Notes: a model not told the origin generated them from the letters alone. Counted from the stretch's first letter, positions 47,987 to 60,290 are shown. The stretch is DNA of 64,000 nucleotides from Onishia taeanensis (GCF_013349955.1 NZ_JABVXC010000009.1:101269-165268), one strand, 5' to 3'. Numbers and translations: made by a program.

Positions 47987-49213
47987 TCACTCCTCAAGAT
48001 CGCTCTGGCGATAGCCGATCAGATAGAGCACGGCATCGAGTCCCAGGGTCGAGATGGAGTGGCTGGCCTGCTCGCGGACCAATGGTTTGGCGCGGAAGGC
48101 GATACCGAGTCCCGCTGTCGCCAGCATTTTCAAATCGTTGGCGCCATCACCCACGGCAATGGTCTGCTCCAGTGCCAGCCCCTCGCGGTTGGCGATCTCG
48201 CGCAGCAGATAGGCCTTGCGCTCGGCATCGAGGATCGGCTCACGCACTTCGCCGGTGACCTTGCCGTTTTCGATGACCAATTCGTTAGCATGCACCTCAT
48301 CGAAGCCAAGTTTCTGCTGCAGGTAATCGGCGAAGTAGGTGAAGCCGCCGGAGAGGATAGCGGTGCGATAGCCCAGCCGCTTGAGGTGGCTCATCAGTCG
48401 TTCAACGCCGTCCATGAGCGGCAGATTCTCGGCAATGTCGGCGAGCACCGCCTCGTCCAGGCCCTGCAACTTGCTCATCCGCTCGCGAAAGCTCTGCTGG
48501 AAATCCAGCTCGCCGCGCATCGCCCGCTCGGTAACCGCTGCCACCTCGTCGCCTACCCCATGGCGCCGAGCCAGTTCGTCGATCACCTCGGTCTGGATCA
48601 GCGTCGAGTCCATATCGAAACACACCAGTCGGCGATGGCGACGCCAGATCGAATCCTCCTGAATGGCGATATCCACGCCATGCATGGCGCCCAGCGCCAG
48701 GGCCTTCTCGCGCAAGGCGGGGAGGTCGATATCGTCGCCGCGCAACCAGCACTCGATACAGGCGCCCATGGGATGGCGTTCATGGCCCTCTCCGGCCACA
48801 CTGCCGTCCAGCGGCTCACGGCCGGATAAACGATGGATCAGCTCGACGGTCAGGCCATGCTCGGAAGTCAGGGCACCGACCTCGGCAAGAATGCCCGCCG
48901 GCAGGTGCGGCGCCAATAGGGTCAGGATCAGCCGTGGCCGACTTTCCTGGGCGCTCCAGCGCTGATAGTCCTCGGCGCCGACCTGGACCGCCTGGACATC
49001 GAGGCCCAAGGCGTCGCCAGCCTCGGCGAGAATCGCCTCCAGGTCGCTGTCATGATCCAGTCCGACTAACGCCTCCAGCGAGAGGATATCGAAGGTCACG
49101 CTCTGATTGATGTCCAGCAGGCGGGCCCCGGCCCGGGCCAGGGCGCTACCGAGGCCGGCGAGCTGGCCGGGATGGGCCTGGCCCGTGGCGCGAATCAAGA
49201 GTCGTCGTGTCAT
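47987..49213 (-). CDS. serB: Phosphoserine phosphatase
   Basis: A 408-residue enzyme for the last step of serine synthesis. The C-terminal HAD domain has CFDMDSTLIQTEVIDELA (nucleophile Asp), ILSGGFTYFADYLQ and VGDGANDLKML; the N-terminal half holds ACT-like regulatory sequence (residues about 1-165), as in Pseudomonas SerB. The start at 49213 has no strong ribosome site nearby. The gap to parC contains heptamers and a mini-hairpin. Confidence 0.94.
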   Translation of the reverse strand: MTRRLLIRATGQAHPGQLAGLGSALARAGARLLDINQSVTFDILSLEALVGLDHDSDLEAILAEAGDALGLDVQAVQVGAEDYQRWSAQESRPRLILTLLAPHLPAGILAEVGALTSEHGLTVELIHRLSGREPLDGSVAGEGHERHPMGACIECWLRGDDIDLPALREKALALGAMHGVDIAIQEDSIWRRHRRLVCFDMDSTLIQTEVIDELARRHGVGDEVAAVTERAMRGELDFQQSFRERMSKLQGLDEAVLADIAENLPLMDGVERLMSHLKRLGYRTAILSGGFTYFADYLQQKLGFDEVHANELVIENGKVTGEVREPILDAERKAYLLREIANREGLALEQTIAVGDGANDLKMLATAGLGIAFRAKPLVREQASHSISTLGLDAVLYLIGYRQSDLEE

Positions 49214-49237
49214 AAAACCCCTAGATCGAAGAAGAAA

Positions 49238-49315
49238 GAGCGGCGCTTCGCGCCTGGAACAAGGAAGATAACCACTATACCCCAGCTTCTGACTTCTCTC
49301 TTCTAGCTTCCCTCT
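49238..49315. repeat. Heptamer/mini-hairpin repeat region, serB-parC gap
   Basis: A hairpin GGCGC-TTC-GCGCC (49242-49254) lies in a 20-nt segment (49238-49257) identical, inverted, to 40703-40722. At 49281-49315 five heptamers read on the minus strand as AGAGGGA, AGCTAGA, AGAGAGA, AGTCAGA and AGCTGGG; the first two include the last parC codons and its stop. Confidence 0.8.
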
Positions 49316-51561
49316 TCCGTCGCGAGCCGGTCGACCTTCTGGAAGCCGCGAGGCAGCTTGCTGCCGCGACGCCCGCGTTCACCGCTGTAATAATCGAGAT
49401 CATTCGGCTTGAGCGTCAGCTTGCGCTTGCCCGCATGCACCACCAGCGAGGCCCCTCCCGGTAGCAGCACCAGGTCGCGCATGAACTCTTCTCGCTGGGC
49501 GGCTCGAGTGCCGGGAATATCGAGCATCTTATTGCCCTTGCCCTTGGCCATCTCCGGTAGCTGTTCGAGGGCAAATACCAGCAGGCGCCCTTCATTGGAG
49601 ACGGCGGCCACTTTTACGCCCTCGCCGCTAGGCACCGCCAGCGGCGGAACCACCGCGCAGCCCTTGGGCACCGAGAGGATCGCTTTGCCGGCCTTGTTCT
49701 TGCCGATCAGGTCCTCGAGCCGGGCAATGAAGCCATAGCCACCGTCGGAGGCCAGCAGATAACGCGTCTCGGGTGGGGCCAGCATCAGCCCGGCCATATG
49801 CGCCCCGGCCGCCGTGTTAACGCGCCCGGTAATCGGCTCACCCTGACTCCTGGCGCTGGGCAGATTATGGGCGGCCAGGGTATAGGCACGCCCGGTATCG
49901 TCGAGCAGGACCAATGGCTGGTTGGTCTTGCCGCGGGCCGCCAAGTGGAAGCGGTCGCCGGACTTGTAGCTGAGCCCGGCGGGATCGATCTCATGCCCTT
50001 TGGCCGAGCGAATCCAGCCCTTCTCGGACAGCACCACGGTGATCGGATCGGCGCCGAGAAGCTCGACTTCGGACAGCGCCTTGGCCTCGCCGCGCTCGAC
50101 CAGCGGCGCACGACGATCATCACCGTGCTCCTTGGCCGCCTCGCGCAGTTCATCTTCGATCAGGTTGGTGAGCGCTTCCTCGCTACCCAGCAGGGTCTTG
50201 AGCTGCTTGCGCTCGGCGGCAAGCTGGTCCTGCTCGCCGCGAATCTTGAACTCCTCGAGTTTGGCCAGGTGGCGCAAACGCAGCTCGAGGATGGCTTCTG
50301 CCTGGCGCTCGGAGAGATCGAAGGCGCTGATCAGCGCGGCCTTGGGCTCGTCTTCCTCGCGGATGATGCGGATCACCTCGTCGATATTGAGGTAGGCCGT
50401 CAGCAGGCCCTCGAGGATATGCAGGCGATCCTCGACCTTGCCCAGGCGATGCTCGAGGCGCCGGCGTACCGTGACGCGCCGGAAGTTCAACCATTCGCCG
50501 AGCATGGCCGGCAGCGGCATGACCCGCGGCCGACCGTCGAGGCCGATCACGTTCATATTGACGCGGATATTCTTCTCGAGATCGCTGGTGGCAAACAGGT
50601 GCGCCATCAGCGCCTCGATATCGACCCGGTTGGAGCGCGGTTCGATGACCAGCCGAGTCGGGGTCTCGTGGGTCGACTCGTCGCGCAGGTCGGCAACCAT
50701 CGGCAGCTTCTTGGCCTGCATCTGCGCGGCGATCTGCTCGAGCACCTTGGCCCCGCTGACCTGGTAGGGCAGCGCGGTGATCACCACCTTGCCCTCTTCC
50801 AGGCTATAGCGGGCACGCAGCTTGACCGAGCCACGGCCACTCTCATAAAGCTTACGCAGATCGGAGCGCGGGGTGATGATCTCGGCGGCAGAGGGAAAGT
50901 CCGGCGCCGGCACGTATTCGAGCAGGTCGGCCGTGGTCGCCTCGGGATTGCGCAACAGATGGCAAGTCGCCTCGACCACTTCGTTGACGTTATGAGGCGG
51001 AATATCGGTAGCCATACCCACCGCGATGCCGGTACCGCCGTTGAGCAGCACATGGGGCAACTTGGCCGGCAGCACCACCGGCTCGTTCATGGTGCCATCG
51101 AAGTTGGGCGTCCAGTCGACGGTGCCCTGCCCCAACTCACTGAGCAGCACCTCGGAAAACTTGGACAACCGCGCCTCGGTGTAGCGCATGGCGGCGAAGG
51201 ACTTGGGATCGTCGGGGCTACCCCAGTTGCCCTGGCCATCCACCAATGGGTAGCGATAGCTGAACGGCTGGGCCATCAGCACCATCGCCTCATAGCAGGC
51301 GCTGTCACCGTGGGGGTGGAACTTACCGAGCACGTCGCCGACGGTACGCGCCGACTTCTTGTACTTGGCGTTGGCGTTGAGCGAGAGCTCGCGCATGGCG
51401 TAGACGATGCGCCGCTGCACCGGCTTCATGCCGTCGCCGATGTGGGGCAATGCACGGTCGAGAATGACGTACATCGAGTAGTCGAGGTACGCCTTTTCGG
51501 TGTACTCGCGAAGGGACAGACGCTCGACGTCTCCCTCCGCCACCTGGATATCCATACTCAT
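49303..51561 (-). CDS. parC: DNA topoisomerase IV subunit A
   Basis: A 752-residue subunit with winged-helix and tower domains and a C-terminal beta-pinwheel (about residues 500-735). The quinolone region reads [12 protein letters not shown], with the serine and glutamate (here 87 and 91) of susceptible enzymes; the active tyrosine is Y127 in RYTEA. ParC with ParE unlinks daughter chromosomes. The last residues EEGS are encoded by heptamer repeat sequence. The start at 51561 follows the family N terminus. Confidence 0.97.
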   Translation of the reverse strand: MSMDIQVAEGDVERLSLREYTEKAYLDYSMYVILDRALPHIGDGMKPVQRRIVYAMRELSLNANAKYKKSARTVGDVLGKFHPHGDSACYEAMVLMAQPFSYRYPLVDGQGNWGSPDDPKSFAAMRYTEARLSKFSEVLLSELGQGTVDWTPNFDGTMNEPVVLPAKLPHVLLNGGTGIAVGMATDIPPHNVNEVVEATCHLLRNPEATTADLLEYVPAPDFPSAAEIITPRSDLRKLYESGRGSVKLRARYSLEEGKVVITALPYQVSGAKVLEQIAAQMQAKKLPMVADLRDESTHETPTRLVIEPRSNRVDIEALMAHLFATSDLEKNIRVNMNVIGLDGRPRVMPLPAMLGEWLNFRRVTVRRRLEHRLGKVEDRLHILEGLLTAYLNIDEVIRIIREEDEPKAALISAFDLSERQAEAILELRLRHLAKLEEFKIRGEQDQLAAERKQLKTLLGSEEALTNLIEDELREAAKEHGDDRRAPLVERGEAKALSEVELLGADPITVVLSEKGWIRSAKGHEIDPAGLSYKSGDRFHLAARGKTNQPLVLLDDTGRAYTLAAHNLPSARSQGEPITGRVNTAAGAHMAGLMLAPPETRYLLASDGGYGFIARLEDLIGKNKAGKAILSVPKGCAVVPPLAVPSGEGVKVAAVSNEGRLLVFALEQLPEMAKGKGNKMLDIPGTRAAQREEFMRDLVLLPGGASLVVHAGKRKLTLKPNDLDYYSGERGRRGSKLPRGFQKVDRLATEEGS

Positions 51562-51627
51562 AGCACGGTAGCCTTGTTCACACTTGTGGAGTCATCGAGG
51601 ACTGCGCCCCCTTCAACTGCTGTGATG

Positions 51628-51749
51628 AGCTGTAAGCCGTAAGCTTTAAGCTGTAAGTAACCCCATAACTGCACCGGTTTTTTCTTACAGCTTACGGCTT
51701 AAAGCTACAGGCGAAGCCTGGTTGGCTTACAGCTCCCGGCGAAGCCGGG
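51628..51749. repeat. Inverted heptamer arrays and mini-hairpins, parC-parE gap
   Basis: Four heptamers (AGCTGTA, AGCCGTA, AGCTTTA, AGCTGTA; 51628-51655) face an inverted set at about 51683-51708, forming an imperfect stem of about 27 bp. Two compact hairpins follow: CAGGC-GAA-GCCTG (51708-51720) and CCCGGC-GAA-GCCGGG (51735-51749), the last abutting the parE stop. The gap of 188 nt between parE and parC is filled by this structure. Confidence 0.85.
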
Positions 51750-54336
<2,587 letters not shown>

Positions 54337-54364
54337 ACCGCACATCCTGTATACGCATCCAGCA

Positions 54365-56122
54365 TCAAGACACCTCGCGTCGAGTCGCGCCTGTCGGTGA
54401 GGTTGCTGACTTGGCTTCGCAGCTCGCCTGATCTTCGGCAGCCCACAGCGCTTGGATCAGGCCCTGGCTGGAATCGTCCATGGTCTCCAGACCTTCACGG
54501 GAGCCCAGGATGCGTTGGGTCTCGCCGGCGATCTGCTTGCCAAGCTCCACCCCCCACTGGTCGAAGGGATTGATGTCCCAGATGGTGGCCTGCACGAACA
54601 CCTTATGCTCATAGAGGGCAATCAAGGCGCCCAGGGTGTGAGGCGTCAGGCGGTCGAGCAGCACGGTGCTGGAAGGCTGGTTACCGCGATAGCGTTTGTG
54701 GTTCGGCCGTGGGCCATCATCCTCGATGGCGTCATCGCCCAACATCAGCAGCCGCGACTGGGCGAAGCAGTTGGCCAGCGTCAGACGGTGCTGGGCCTTG
54801 AGATGCGTGCGGGTCTCGGCGTCCTCGACACGATCGTAGCGGCGCAGCGGGGCGATGAAGTCGCACTCGACGGCCTGGGTGCCCTGATGGAGTAGCTGAT
54901 AGAAGGCGTGCTGGGCATTGGGCCCGAGCTGGCCCCAGAGGACCGGGCAGGTGGAGTAAGCGGCCACCTGGCCCGCGTTGGTTACCGATTTGCCGTTGGA
55001 CTCCATCTCGAGCTGCTCGAGATAGCTCGCGAAATACTCGAGCCGACCGTCGTAGGGCAGGATCGAATGCGCGCGGATATCCAGGAAGTTGACGTTCCAG
55101 ATCCCGGCGAGGCCCAGTAGCACCGGCAGGTTGTCCTCGAGGGGCGCCTCCTGAAAGTGGCGATCCATGGCGTGAGCGCCGCCCAGCAGGGCGCGGAAGT
55201 TCGCCATGCCCACCACCAGCGCGATGGGCAACCCGATGGCGCCCCACAGCGAATAACGCCCGCCGACCCATTCCCAGAACTCGAGCTGGTTAGCCGGGGC
55301 AATGCCCCACTCGGCCATTTTCTCGGGGCTCGCCGAAACGCCGATAAAGTGTTGGCGCATGACCAGGGCCCGGTCGATGGCACTGGGCTCCTCGTGATCA
55401 TCGTGAACCAGCCGGGTCAGCAGCCAGTCCCGAGCCGTGCGGGCGTTCGACAGGGTGTCGATAGTGGTGAAGGACTTGGATGACAGCACGAACAGGGTCG
55501 TCTCGGGATTCAGCCGCGTCAGGTAATCGGCGAGCTGTGAGCCGTCCATGGTCGAGGCGAAGTGCACCTTGATCTCGTGTACGTCACGGGGCCGATAGTC
55601 GGCCAGTGCATGGGTGACCATCAGCGGGCCCAGGTCCGATCCGCCGACCCCCAGGTTGACGACATCGCTGACCGCCTTGCCGGTGGCGCCGCGCCACTGG
55701 CCGGCGTGAAACTTGTTGACGATCGCCTCCATGCGATCGAGGGTTGCGTGCACGGCGGGCACCAGGTCCTGGCCCTCGACCTCGAGATGGGCGTCAGCCG
55801 GCAGGCGCAGCGCAGTGTGCAACGCCGGACGATCTTCAGAATGGTTGACCCGTTCGCCGGCCAGCAACCGCGTAATGGCCGCCGGCACATCCGCCTCGCG
55901 GGCCAGTGCCATCAGCCCCTCGAAGGTCGCGTTGCTGAAGCGCTGCTTGGAAAGGTCGAGCGTCAGCCCCGAGGCCCGCCGGCAGAAGCGCGGATAGCGG
56001 GGCTCGCCGGTCGCCGCGGCCTCATGAAACAGGGTCTTCAGATGCACCTGGCGCATCTGCCGCGCATGCTCCGCCAGCGCCGCCCAGGCGGGCCGCTGAT
56101 CGATCGGGGTCGGGTGGCTCAT
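54365..56122 (-). CDS. pgi: Glucose-6-phosphate isomerase
   Basis: A 585-residue enzyme interconverting glucose-6-P and fructose-6-P. VNLGVGGSDLGPLMV, FVLSSKSFTTIDTL, NFLDIRAHSILPYDGRL and SPVDQWGVELGKQIA-like NPFDQWGVELGKQIAGE are the family blocks. It is about 35 residues longer than E. coli Pgi at the C terminus (a polar Ser/Thr/Ala tail). Start MSHPTPID at 56122 with GGAGAGAG upstream. A 13-bp repeat array lies directly upstream. Confidence 0.96.
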   Translation of the reverse strand: MSHPTPIDQRPAWAALAEHARQMRQVHLKTLFHEAAATGEPRYPRFCRRASGLTLDLSKQRFSNATFEGLMALAREADVPAAITRLLAGERVNHSEDRPALHTALRLPADAHLEVEGQDLVPAVHATLDRMEAIVNKFHAGQWRGATGKAVSDVVNLGVGGSDLGPLMVTHALADYRPRDVHEIKVHFASTMDGSQLADYLTRLNPETTLFVLSSKSFTTIDTLSNARTARDWLLTRLVHDDHEEPSAIDRALVMRQHFIGVSASPEKMAEWGIAPANQLEFWEWVGGRYSLWGAIGLPIALVVGMANFRALLGGAHAMDRHFQEAPLEDNLPVLLGLAGIWNVNFLDIRAHSILPYDGRLEYFASYLEQLEMESNGKSVTNAGQVAAYSTCPVLWGQLGPNAQHAFYQLLHQGTQAVECDFIAPLRRYDRVEDAETRTHLKAQHRLTLANCFAQSRLLMLGDDAIEDDGPRPNHKRYRGNQPSSTVLLDRLTPHTLGALIALYEHKVFVQATIWDINPFDQWGVELGKQIAGETQRILGSREGLETMDDSSQGLIQALWAAEDQASCEAKSATSPTGATRREVS

Positions 56123-56135
56123 GAACTCTCTCTCC

Positions 56136-56191
56136 TTGACGAGCGCGGCGCCTTGACGAACACCGTTGACGAACATCTTTTACGAACACAT
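56136..56191. repeat. 13-bp tandem repeat upstream of pgi
   Basis: TTGACGAAC-type units begin at 56153, 56166 and 56179 (13 nt apart; the third reads TTTACGAAC), with a related TTGACGA at 56136. The array occupies the pgi-proximal part of the pgi/cmoA divergent gap. Confidence 0.8.
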
Positions 56192-56273
56192 CGGTCTCCC
56201 GGTGCAGCGGGTGCAGCCGGGCGGCGCGGGGCGTAGAATGCCGGAAATTCCGCTATGACCCTGACATGACGCC

Positions 56274-57017
56274 ATGAGTGACGCATCTTACCGTGACGCG
56301 ATCTTTTCGACACCCCTGGACCGAGTGGCCCGCTTCTCCTTCGACGAACAGGTAGTGGCCTGCTTCCCCGACATGATCCGCCGCTCGGTGCCGGGCTATG
56401 GCCAGATACTCGGCATGCTCGGGGTGATCGCCGAGCGCCACCTGCGCCATGGCGCCCATGTCTATGATCTCGGCTGCTCGCTGGGCGCAGTGGGCCTGGC
56501 GCTGGCCGGGCGCCTGCCGGCGGACGCCTTCCGCCTGACCGGCGTCGACCTGTCGCCGGCGATGGTCAGCCGCGCCCGCGAGACCTTCGCCGCCGAGTGC
56601 CCTGAACATGCCTTTGAGGTCATCGAGGCCGATATTCGCGCGCTCGACTACCGCTCCTCGGGCATGATCGTGCTCAATTTCACCCTGCAGTTTCTGCCAC
56701 CCGCCGACCGTGAAGCGGTGATCAAGGCACTTTTCGATGCCCTGGAGCCCGGCGGTGTGCTGGTGCTCTCCGAGAAGATCGTCGCCGATGACGAGCAGGA
56801 GAATGCCTGGCTGGTCGAGCGCTACCACGACTTCAAACGCGCCAACGGCTACAGCGACATGGAAATCAGTCAGAAGCGTACCGCGCTGGAGAACGTGCTG
56901 GTGCCGGACACCCTCGCCGCCCACCACCAGCGCCTTGCCCGCGCCGGCTTCCAGCGCAGCCACACCTGGTTCCAGTACCTGAACTTCGCCTCGATCATCG
57001 CCTTCAAGGACGCCTGA
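56274..57017 (+). CDS. cmoA: Carboxy-S-adenosylmethionine synthase
   Basis: A 247-residue SAM-fold enzyme making carboxy-SAM from SAM and prephenate. [35 protein letters not shown] (SAM site) and [13 protein letters not shown] are characteristic. It supplies the cofactor for CmoB, whose GTG directly follows its stop. Start ATG 56274 has only a weak ribosome site; a TAGAAT hexamer near 56233-56238 could be its -10. Confidence 0.95.
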   Translation: MSDASYRDAIFSTPLDRVARFSFDEQVVACFPDMIRRSVPGYGQILGMLGVIAERHLRHGAHVYDLGCSLGAVGLALAGRLPADAFRLTGVDLSPAMVSRARETFAAECPEHAFEVIEADIRALDYRSSGMIVLNFTLQFLPPADREAVIKALFDALEPGGVLVLSEKIVADDEQENAWLVERYHDFKRANGYSDMEISQKRTALENVLVPDTLAAHHQRLARAGFQRSHTWFQYLNFASIIAFKDA

Positions 57018-58010
57018 GTGTTGTCACCGGATTCCCACCGCCGCCTCTACCACGCCTTCGTCGACCAGGGCCTCGACGCCTGGCTGGCCCGCCTTCCCGA
57101 ACAGCTGGCCCGTGGCCTTGACCGCAAGCGCCACGGCGACCTGCCTGCCTGGGAGAAGGCAGTGACCAAACTGCCCGCCCTGCCCGATGAACGCCGGGCA
57201 GACCTGGATCAAAACACGGTCAGCGTTGAGGTGGCGCTGAGCGAGCCTCAACAGCGCCAGTGCCATAACCTGCTGAAGAAGCTCGCGCCCTGGCGCAAGG
57301 GCCCCTATGCACTGGGCGGCATCCATATCGATACCGAATGGCGCTCGGACTGGAAATGGCAAAGAGTCGCGCCGCATCTCTCGCCGCTGGCCGGTCGTCG
57401 GGTACTCGATGTGGGCGGCGGCAGTGGTTACCACGCCTGGCGGATGGCCGGGGCCGGCGCCGCCTTCGTGCTGGTGATCGACCCCTCGCCGCGCTTCTTC
57501 TACCAGTTCCAGGCGGTGCGCCACTTTGTCGGCGACGCCGATGGCGGCCGCACCCACTTCCTGCCGGTGGGCATCGAGGATGTGCCCGAGCGCATAGAGG
57601 CCTTCGATACCGTGTTTTCGATGGGGGTGCTCTATCACCGCCCCTCGCCTCTCGAGCACCTGCAGCAGTTGAAAGACGCGCTGCGACCCGGCGGCGAGCT
57701 GGTGCTGGAGACCCTGGTGGTGGAGGGCGACGCCACGACCGTGTTCATGCCCGGCGAGCGCTACGCGGCGATGCCCAACGTCTACTTCCTGCCCTCTTCC
57801 GCCGCCTTGAGCCACTGGCTGGAACGCTGCGGCTTTCGCGACGTGCGGGTGGTCGACGAATCCATGACCAGCCTAGACGAGCAGCGCGCGACCGAGTGGA
57901 TGACCTTCCAATCGCTGGCCGACTTCCTCGACCCCGAGGATCGGCGCCGCACCATCGAGGGCTATCCGGCCCCGCGGCGCGCCGTACTGATCGCCACCAA
58001 GCCAGCCTGA
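57018..58010 (+). CDS. cmoB: tRNA U34 carboxymethyltransferase
   Basis: A 330-residue methyltransferase-fold enzyme that transfers the carboxymethyl group of carboxy-SAM to 5-hydroxyuridine 34, giving cmo5U. WRSDWKWQRVAPHLSPLAGRRVLDVGGGSGYHAWRM and FSMGVLYHRPSPLEHLQQLK are diagnostic. The start is a GTG immediately after the cmoA stop, with AAGGA inside the cmoA end; the two are coupled. Confidence 0.95.
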   Translation: MLSPDSHRRLYHAFVDQGLDAWLARLPEQLARGLDRKRHGDLPAWEKAVTKLPALPDERRADLDQNTVSVEVALSEPQQRQCHNLLKKLAPWRKGPYALGGIHIDTEWRSDWKWQRVAPHLSPLAGRRVLDVGGGSGYHAWRMAGAGAAFVLVIDPSPRFFYQFQAVRHFVGDADGGRTHFLPVGIEDVPERIEAFDTVFSMGVLYHRPSPLEHLQQLKDALRPGGELVLETLVVEGDATTVFMPGERYAAMPNVYFLPSSAALSHWLERCGFRDVRVVDESMTSLDEQRATEWMTFQSLADFLDPEDRRRTIEGYPAPRRAVLIATKPA

Positions 58011-58058
58011 TACGCCGCGCTATCGCACAGCCATCGCCCAGCACACATAGTGCTTACT

Positions 58059-58085
58059 CCGGCCCCGTCGACGCACAGGGGCCGG
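58059..58085. terminator. Hairpin between convergent cmoB and sulfatase gene
   Basis: Inverted repeat CCGGCCCC / GGGGCCGG (58059-58066 and 58078-58085) between the two stop codons. No T run on either side, so termination is only inferred from location. Confidence 0.4.
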
Positions 58086-58097
58086 CTGTGAAGCTTT

Positions 58098-60185
58098 TTA
58101 GTCTGAGGGGCCGACCTCGCCCAACGCCTGACGGCGAATGCGCCAGTCTTTCAGCGCCAGCGCCGCCCGGGCCTGACGCGCTTGTTCACGCAGGGCATCG
58201 GAGGGTGCCTCGGTGGCGGCAAGCTCGCGTCCATCCTGCCAGGCGTAAAAGGTCGGCTGCGCCAGGTTGGTCGCGGCGCCCTGCTCGCTCACCATCATGC
58301 CAGCGCCGCCGTCTTGGCGATTGAACGACAAGGCCATTGGCGCCTCGGTCGCGGCGAAGAGATCACGCCCTTCCCAGGGAATCTCGGCCTGGGAGAGCGA
58401 ATGCGCCCAAAGGGTGGGAAAGATATCCCGATGGCTGGTCCAGTCATCGCGCTGAGCGGTGCCGCCCTCACGGTAGCGCGGCGGCAGCCACATCAGAATC
58501 GGCACCCCGAACTGATCGAACAGATCATGGGCATCCGGGTACTGGATGATCGAGCGCGAATTGTGATCGCCGGTGGCAGCGAACAGGGTGTGGTCCAGCA
58601 AGTCCTGTGACTCGAGACGATTCAAAAAGCCGCCCATCGCATCGTTGGCGTATTGGTAGGTCTCGAGAATCGAGGTGCCAAGCTCGGGCGATACCGCCAA
58701 CGCATCCCCCAGCGCCGCGACATCCAGCGGCGCCGGCGTGTAATGATCGGGAACATGATAGGGAGGGTGGTTGGTGATCGAGAGCATCACCAACATTACC
58801 TTTTCGCCCCTGGCGTCTGCCTCGCGCAAGAGCTCGGCGCCGGTGCGGAACATCCACTCGTCATCCAGGCCCCAGGTACCACCGGTCGCCTCGGGGAAGC
58901 GCTCGCGAATCGCGCTGGAACCGAGCACCTCATCGAAGCCCTGGCGCTTCAGAGCACCGTCGAGATCCCGCCACTGCACCGAACCCGCGGTCAGAAATAC
59001 CGTGCGATAGCCGGCTCGCTGGTAGGGTAAGGCCGCCGAGGTCGAGAAACGCCGATAGCCATAGCGACTTTGGGTCAGCGGGCTGATCGGCGTATCCAAC
59101 AGCAGTCCTTCGAGGCTCGGGTGGGTGCCATTCTCAGCCGACAGAGCCTGGGGAAAATAGTCCGCCTTGCCCTCGAGCCAGGGCCGCAACCGCCCCAGCA
59201 GGTCGTTGCCATGGGGGTCATCGAAATCCAACGGTCGGCGCCCCCAGCTTTCCATCAGGCTGACGACCACATGGGGCGGCGTCTCTTCGGCCGCCGGACG
59301 GCGAGGTGTGGTCAGCGTCATGCGCTCGAGCACCTCATCGCCATCGTCGACATCCGTCCAGCCCAGCGCCCGAGCCGCCTCCACCGGGGATGAAAAGCCG
59401 TAATGCTCTAGCCCCGACTGAGGATTGTCGCCGATATTATTGAGTTCACGCTCCTTCCATGCCAGGTACAGCGCCTGCGGGCCGCTTGGCACTAGATCGT
59501 TGACGAAGGCATTGGCCGAGACGGCCATGTTCATTTCACGCAGCGGGAAGGTGCCGAGACTGCCGCGCCCCAGCCCAATGAGGGCAACCAGGCTCACGAC
59601 AACCAGCACACTCGCTCGCGGCCAGCCAAGGTGACGCGAGCGGCGTGAGCTAGCGCGACTACCGCCACGGCGCATCCAGGCAAGCTGAGCGCCGGTCATG
59701 CCGGCCAGCGCCACCAGCAATGCCAGCAAGGGGTAATCGCTCCACACCGTATCGATCACCGCCCGAGTGTCGTCCTCGAACAGGCCAAAGATCAGTGAAT
59801 TGATCGGCCCCTGATAGAAGCTGAAGAAGAAGTGATTGACCAACGACAGCAAGTTGACCAGCACCATGCAGACCAATGCCCAGGGGAACCACAGCTGCCG
59901 CCATAGGGCGATGAAGGGCCGCGGCAGTGCCAACAGCAGGGTCGCGATCAGCAGCCAGGGACCGAGCAGTACCGTCATGATCTTGGCGTCGAAGCGCAGG
60001 CCCATCCAGAACGCCTGCAGCAGGTCGAAGGCAGGCGCGGTGAGCGGCGTCGGGGCATTCATCCACAGCAGCAGGCCACGCATCAGGGTCAGCGTTGCCA
60101 CCCCGACCAGCCCAAGGCGCCACAGCTGGCGATTGATCTCGCGCCAATGCTGCCAGCGCGAGACTGTCATTCCATTGTCAATCAT
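58098..60185 (-). CDS. LTA-synthase-like membrane sulfatase
   Basis: A 695-residue protein with five N-terminal transmembrane helices (about residues 22-42, 68-90, 100-122, 150-172, 190-208) and a large periplasmic alkaline-phosphatase/sulfatase domain (about 300-640). The nucleophile is Thr354 in ENGTHPS, with metal ligands Glu312 in MESWG and Asp/His in GDHNSR. LtaS in Gram-positives polymerises glycerol phosphate; Gram-negative relatives such as OpgB add phosphoglycerol to glucans. The acceptor here is unknown. Start MIDNG at 60185 or MTVSR at 60170. Confidence 0.88.
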   Translation of the reverse strand: MIDNGMTVSRWQHWREINRQLWRLGLVGVATLTLMRGLLLWMNAPTPLTAPAFDLLQAFWMGLRFDAKIMTVLLGPWLLIATLLLALPRPFIALWRQLWFPWALVCMVLVNLLSLVNHFFFSFYQGPINSLIFGLFEDDTRAVIDTVWSDYPLLALLVALAGMTGAQLAWMRRGGSRASSRRSRHLGWPRASVLVVVSLVALIGLGRGSLGTFPLREMNMAVSANAFVNDLVPSGPQALYLAWKERELNNIGDNPQSGLEHYGFSSPVEAARALGWTDVDDGDEVLERMTLTTPRRPAAEETPPHVVVSLMESWGRRPLDFDDPHGNDLLGRLRPWLEGKADYFPQALSAENGTHPSLEGLLLDTPISPLTQSRYGYRRFSTSAALPYQRAGYRTVFLTAGSVQWRDLDGALKRQGFDEVLGSSAIRERFPEATGGTWGLDDEWMFRTGAELLREADARGEKVMLVMLSITNHPPYHVPDHYTPAPLDVAALGDALAVSPELGTSILETYQYANDAMGGFLNRLESQDLLDHTLFAATGDHNSRSIIQYPDAHDLFDQFGVPILMWLPPRYREGGTAQRDDWTSHRDIFPTLWAHSLSQAEIPWEGRDLFAATEAPMALSFNRQDGGAGMMVSEQGAATNLAQPTFYAWQDGRELAATEAPSDALREQARQARAALALKDWRIRRQALGEVGPSD

Positions 60186-60254
60186 TGGTCATTCCATCGT
60201 GTTAAGCGACGCGTACTATAACGGCCCATTCCGGGCCTGACGATCCTCAAGGGC

Positions 60255-60290
60255 TCTCGAAAGCCTCCTCGAAAGGCCTCTAGAAAAGCC
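60255..60290. repeat. 12-bp tandem repeat between hmp and sulfatase gene
   Basis: Three units, TCTCGAAAGCCT, CCTCGAAAGGCC and TCTAGAAAAGCC, begin at 60255, 60267 and 60279. They are downstream of hmp on its strand and about 70 nt upstream of the sulfatase start. Parts can also pair as small hairpins (GGCT...AGCC). Confidence 0.7.
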
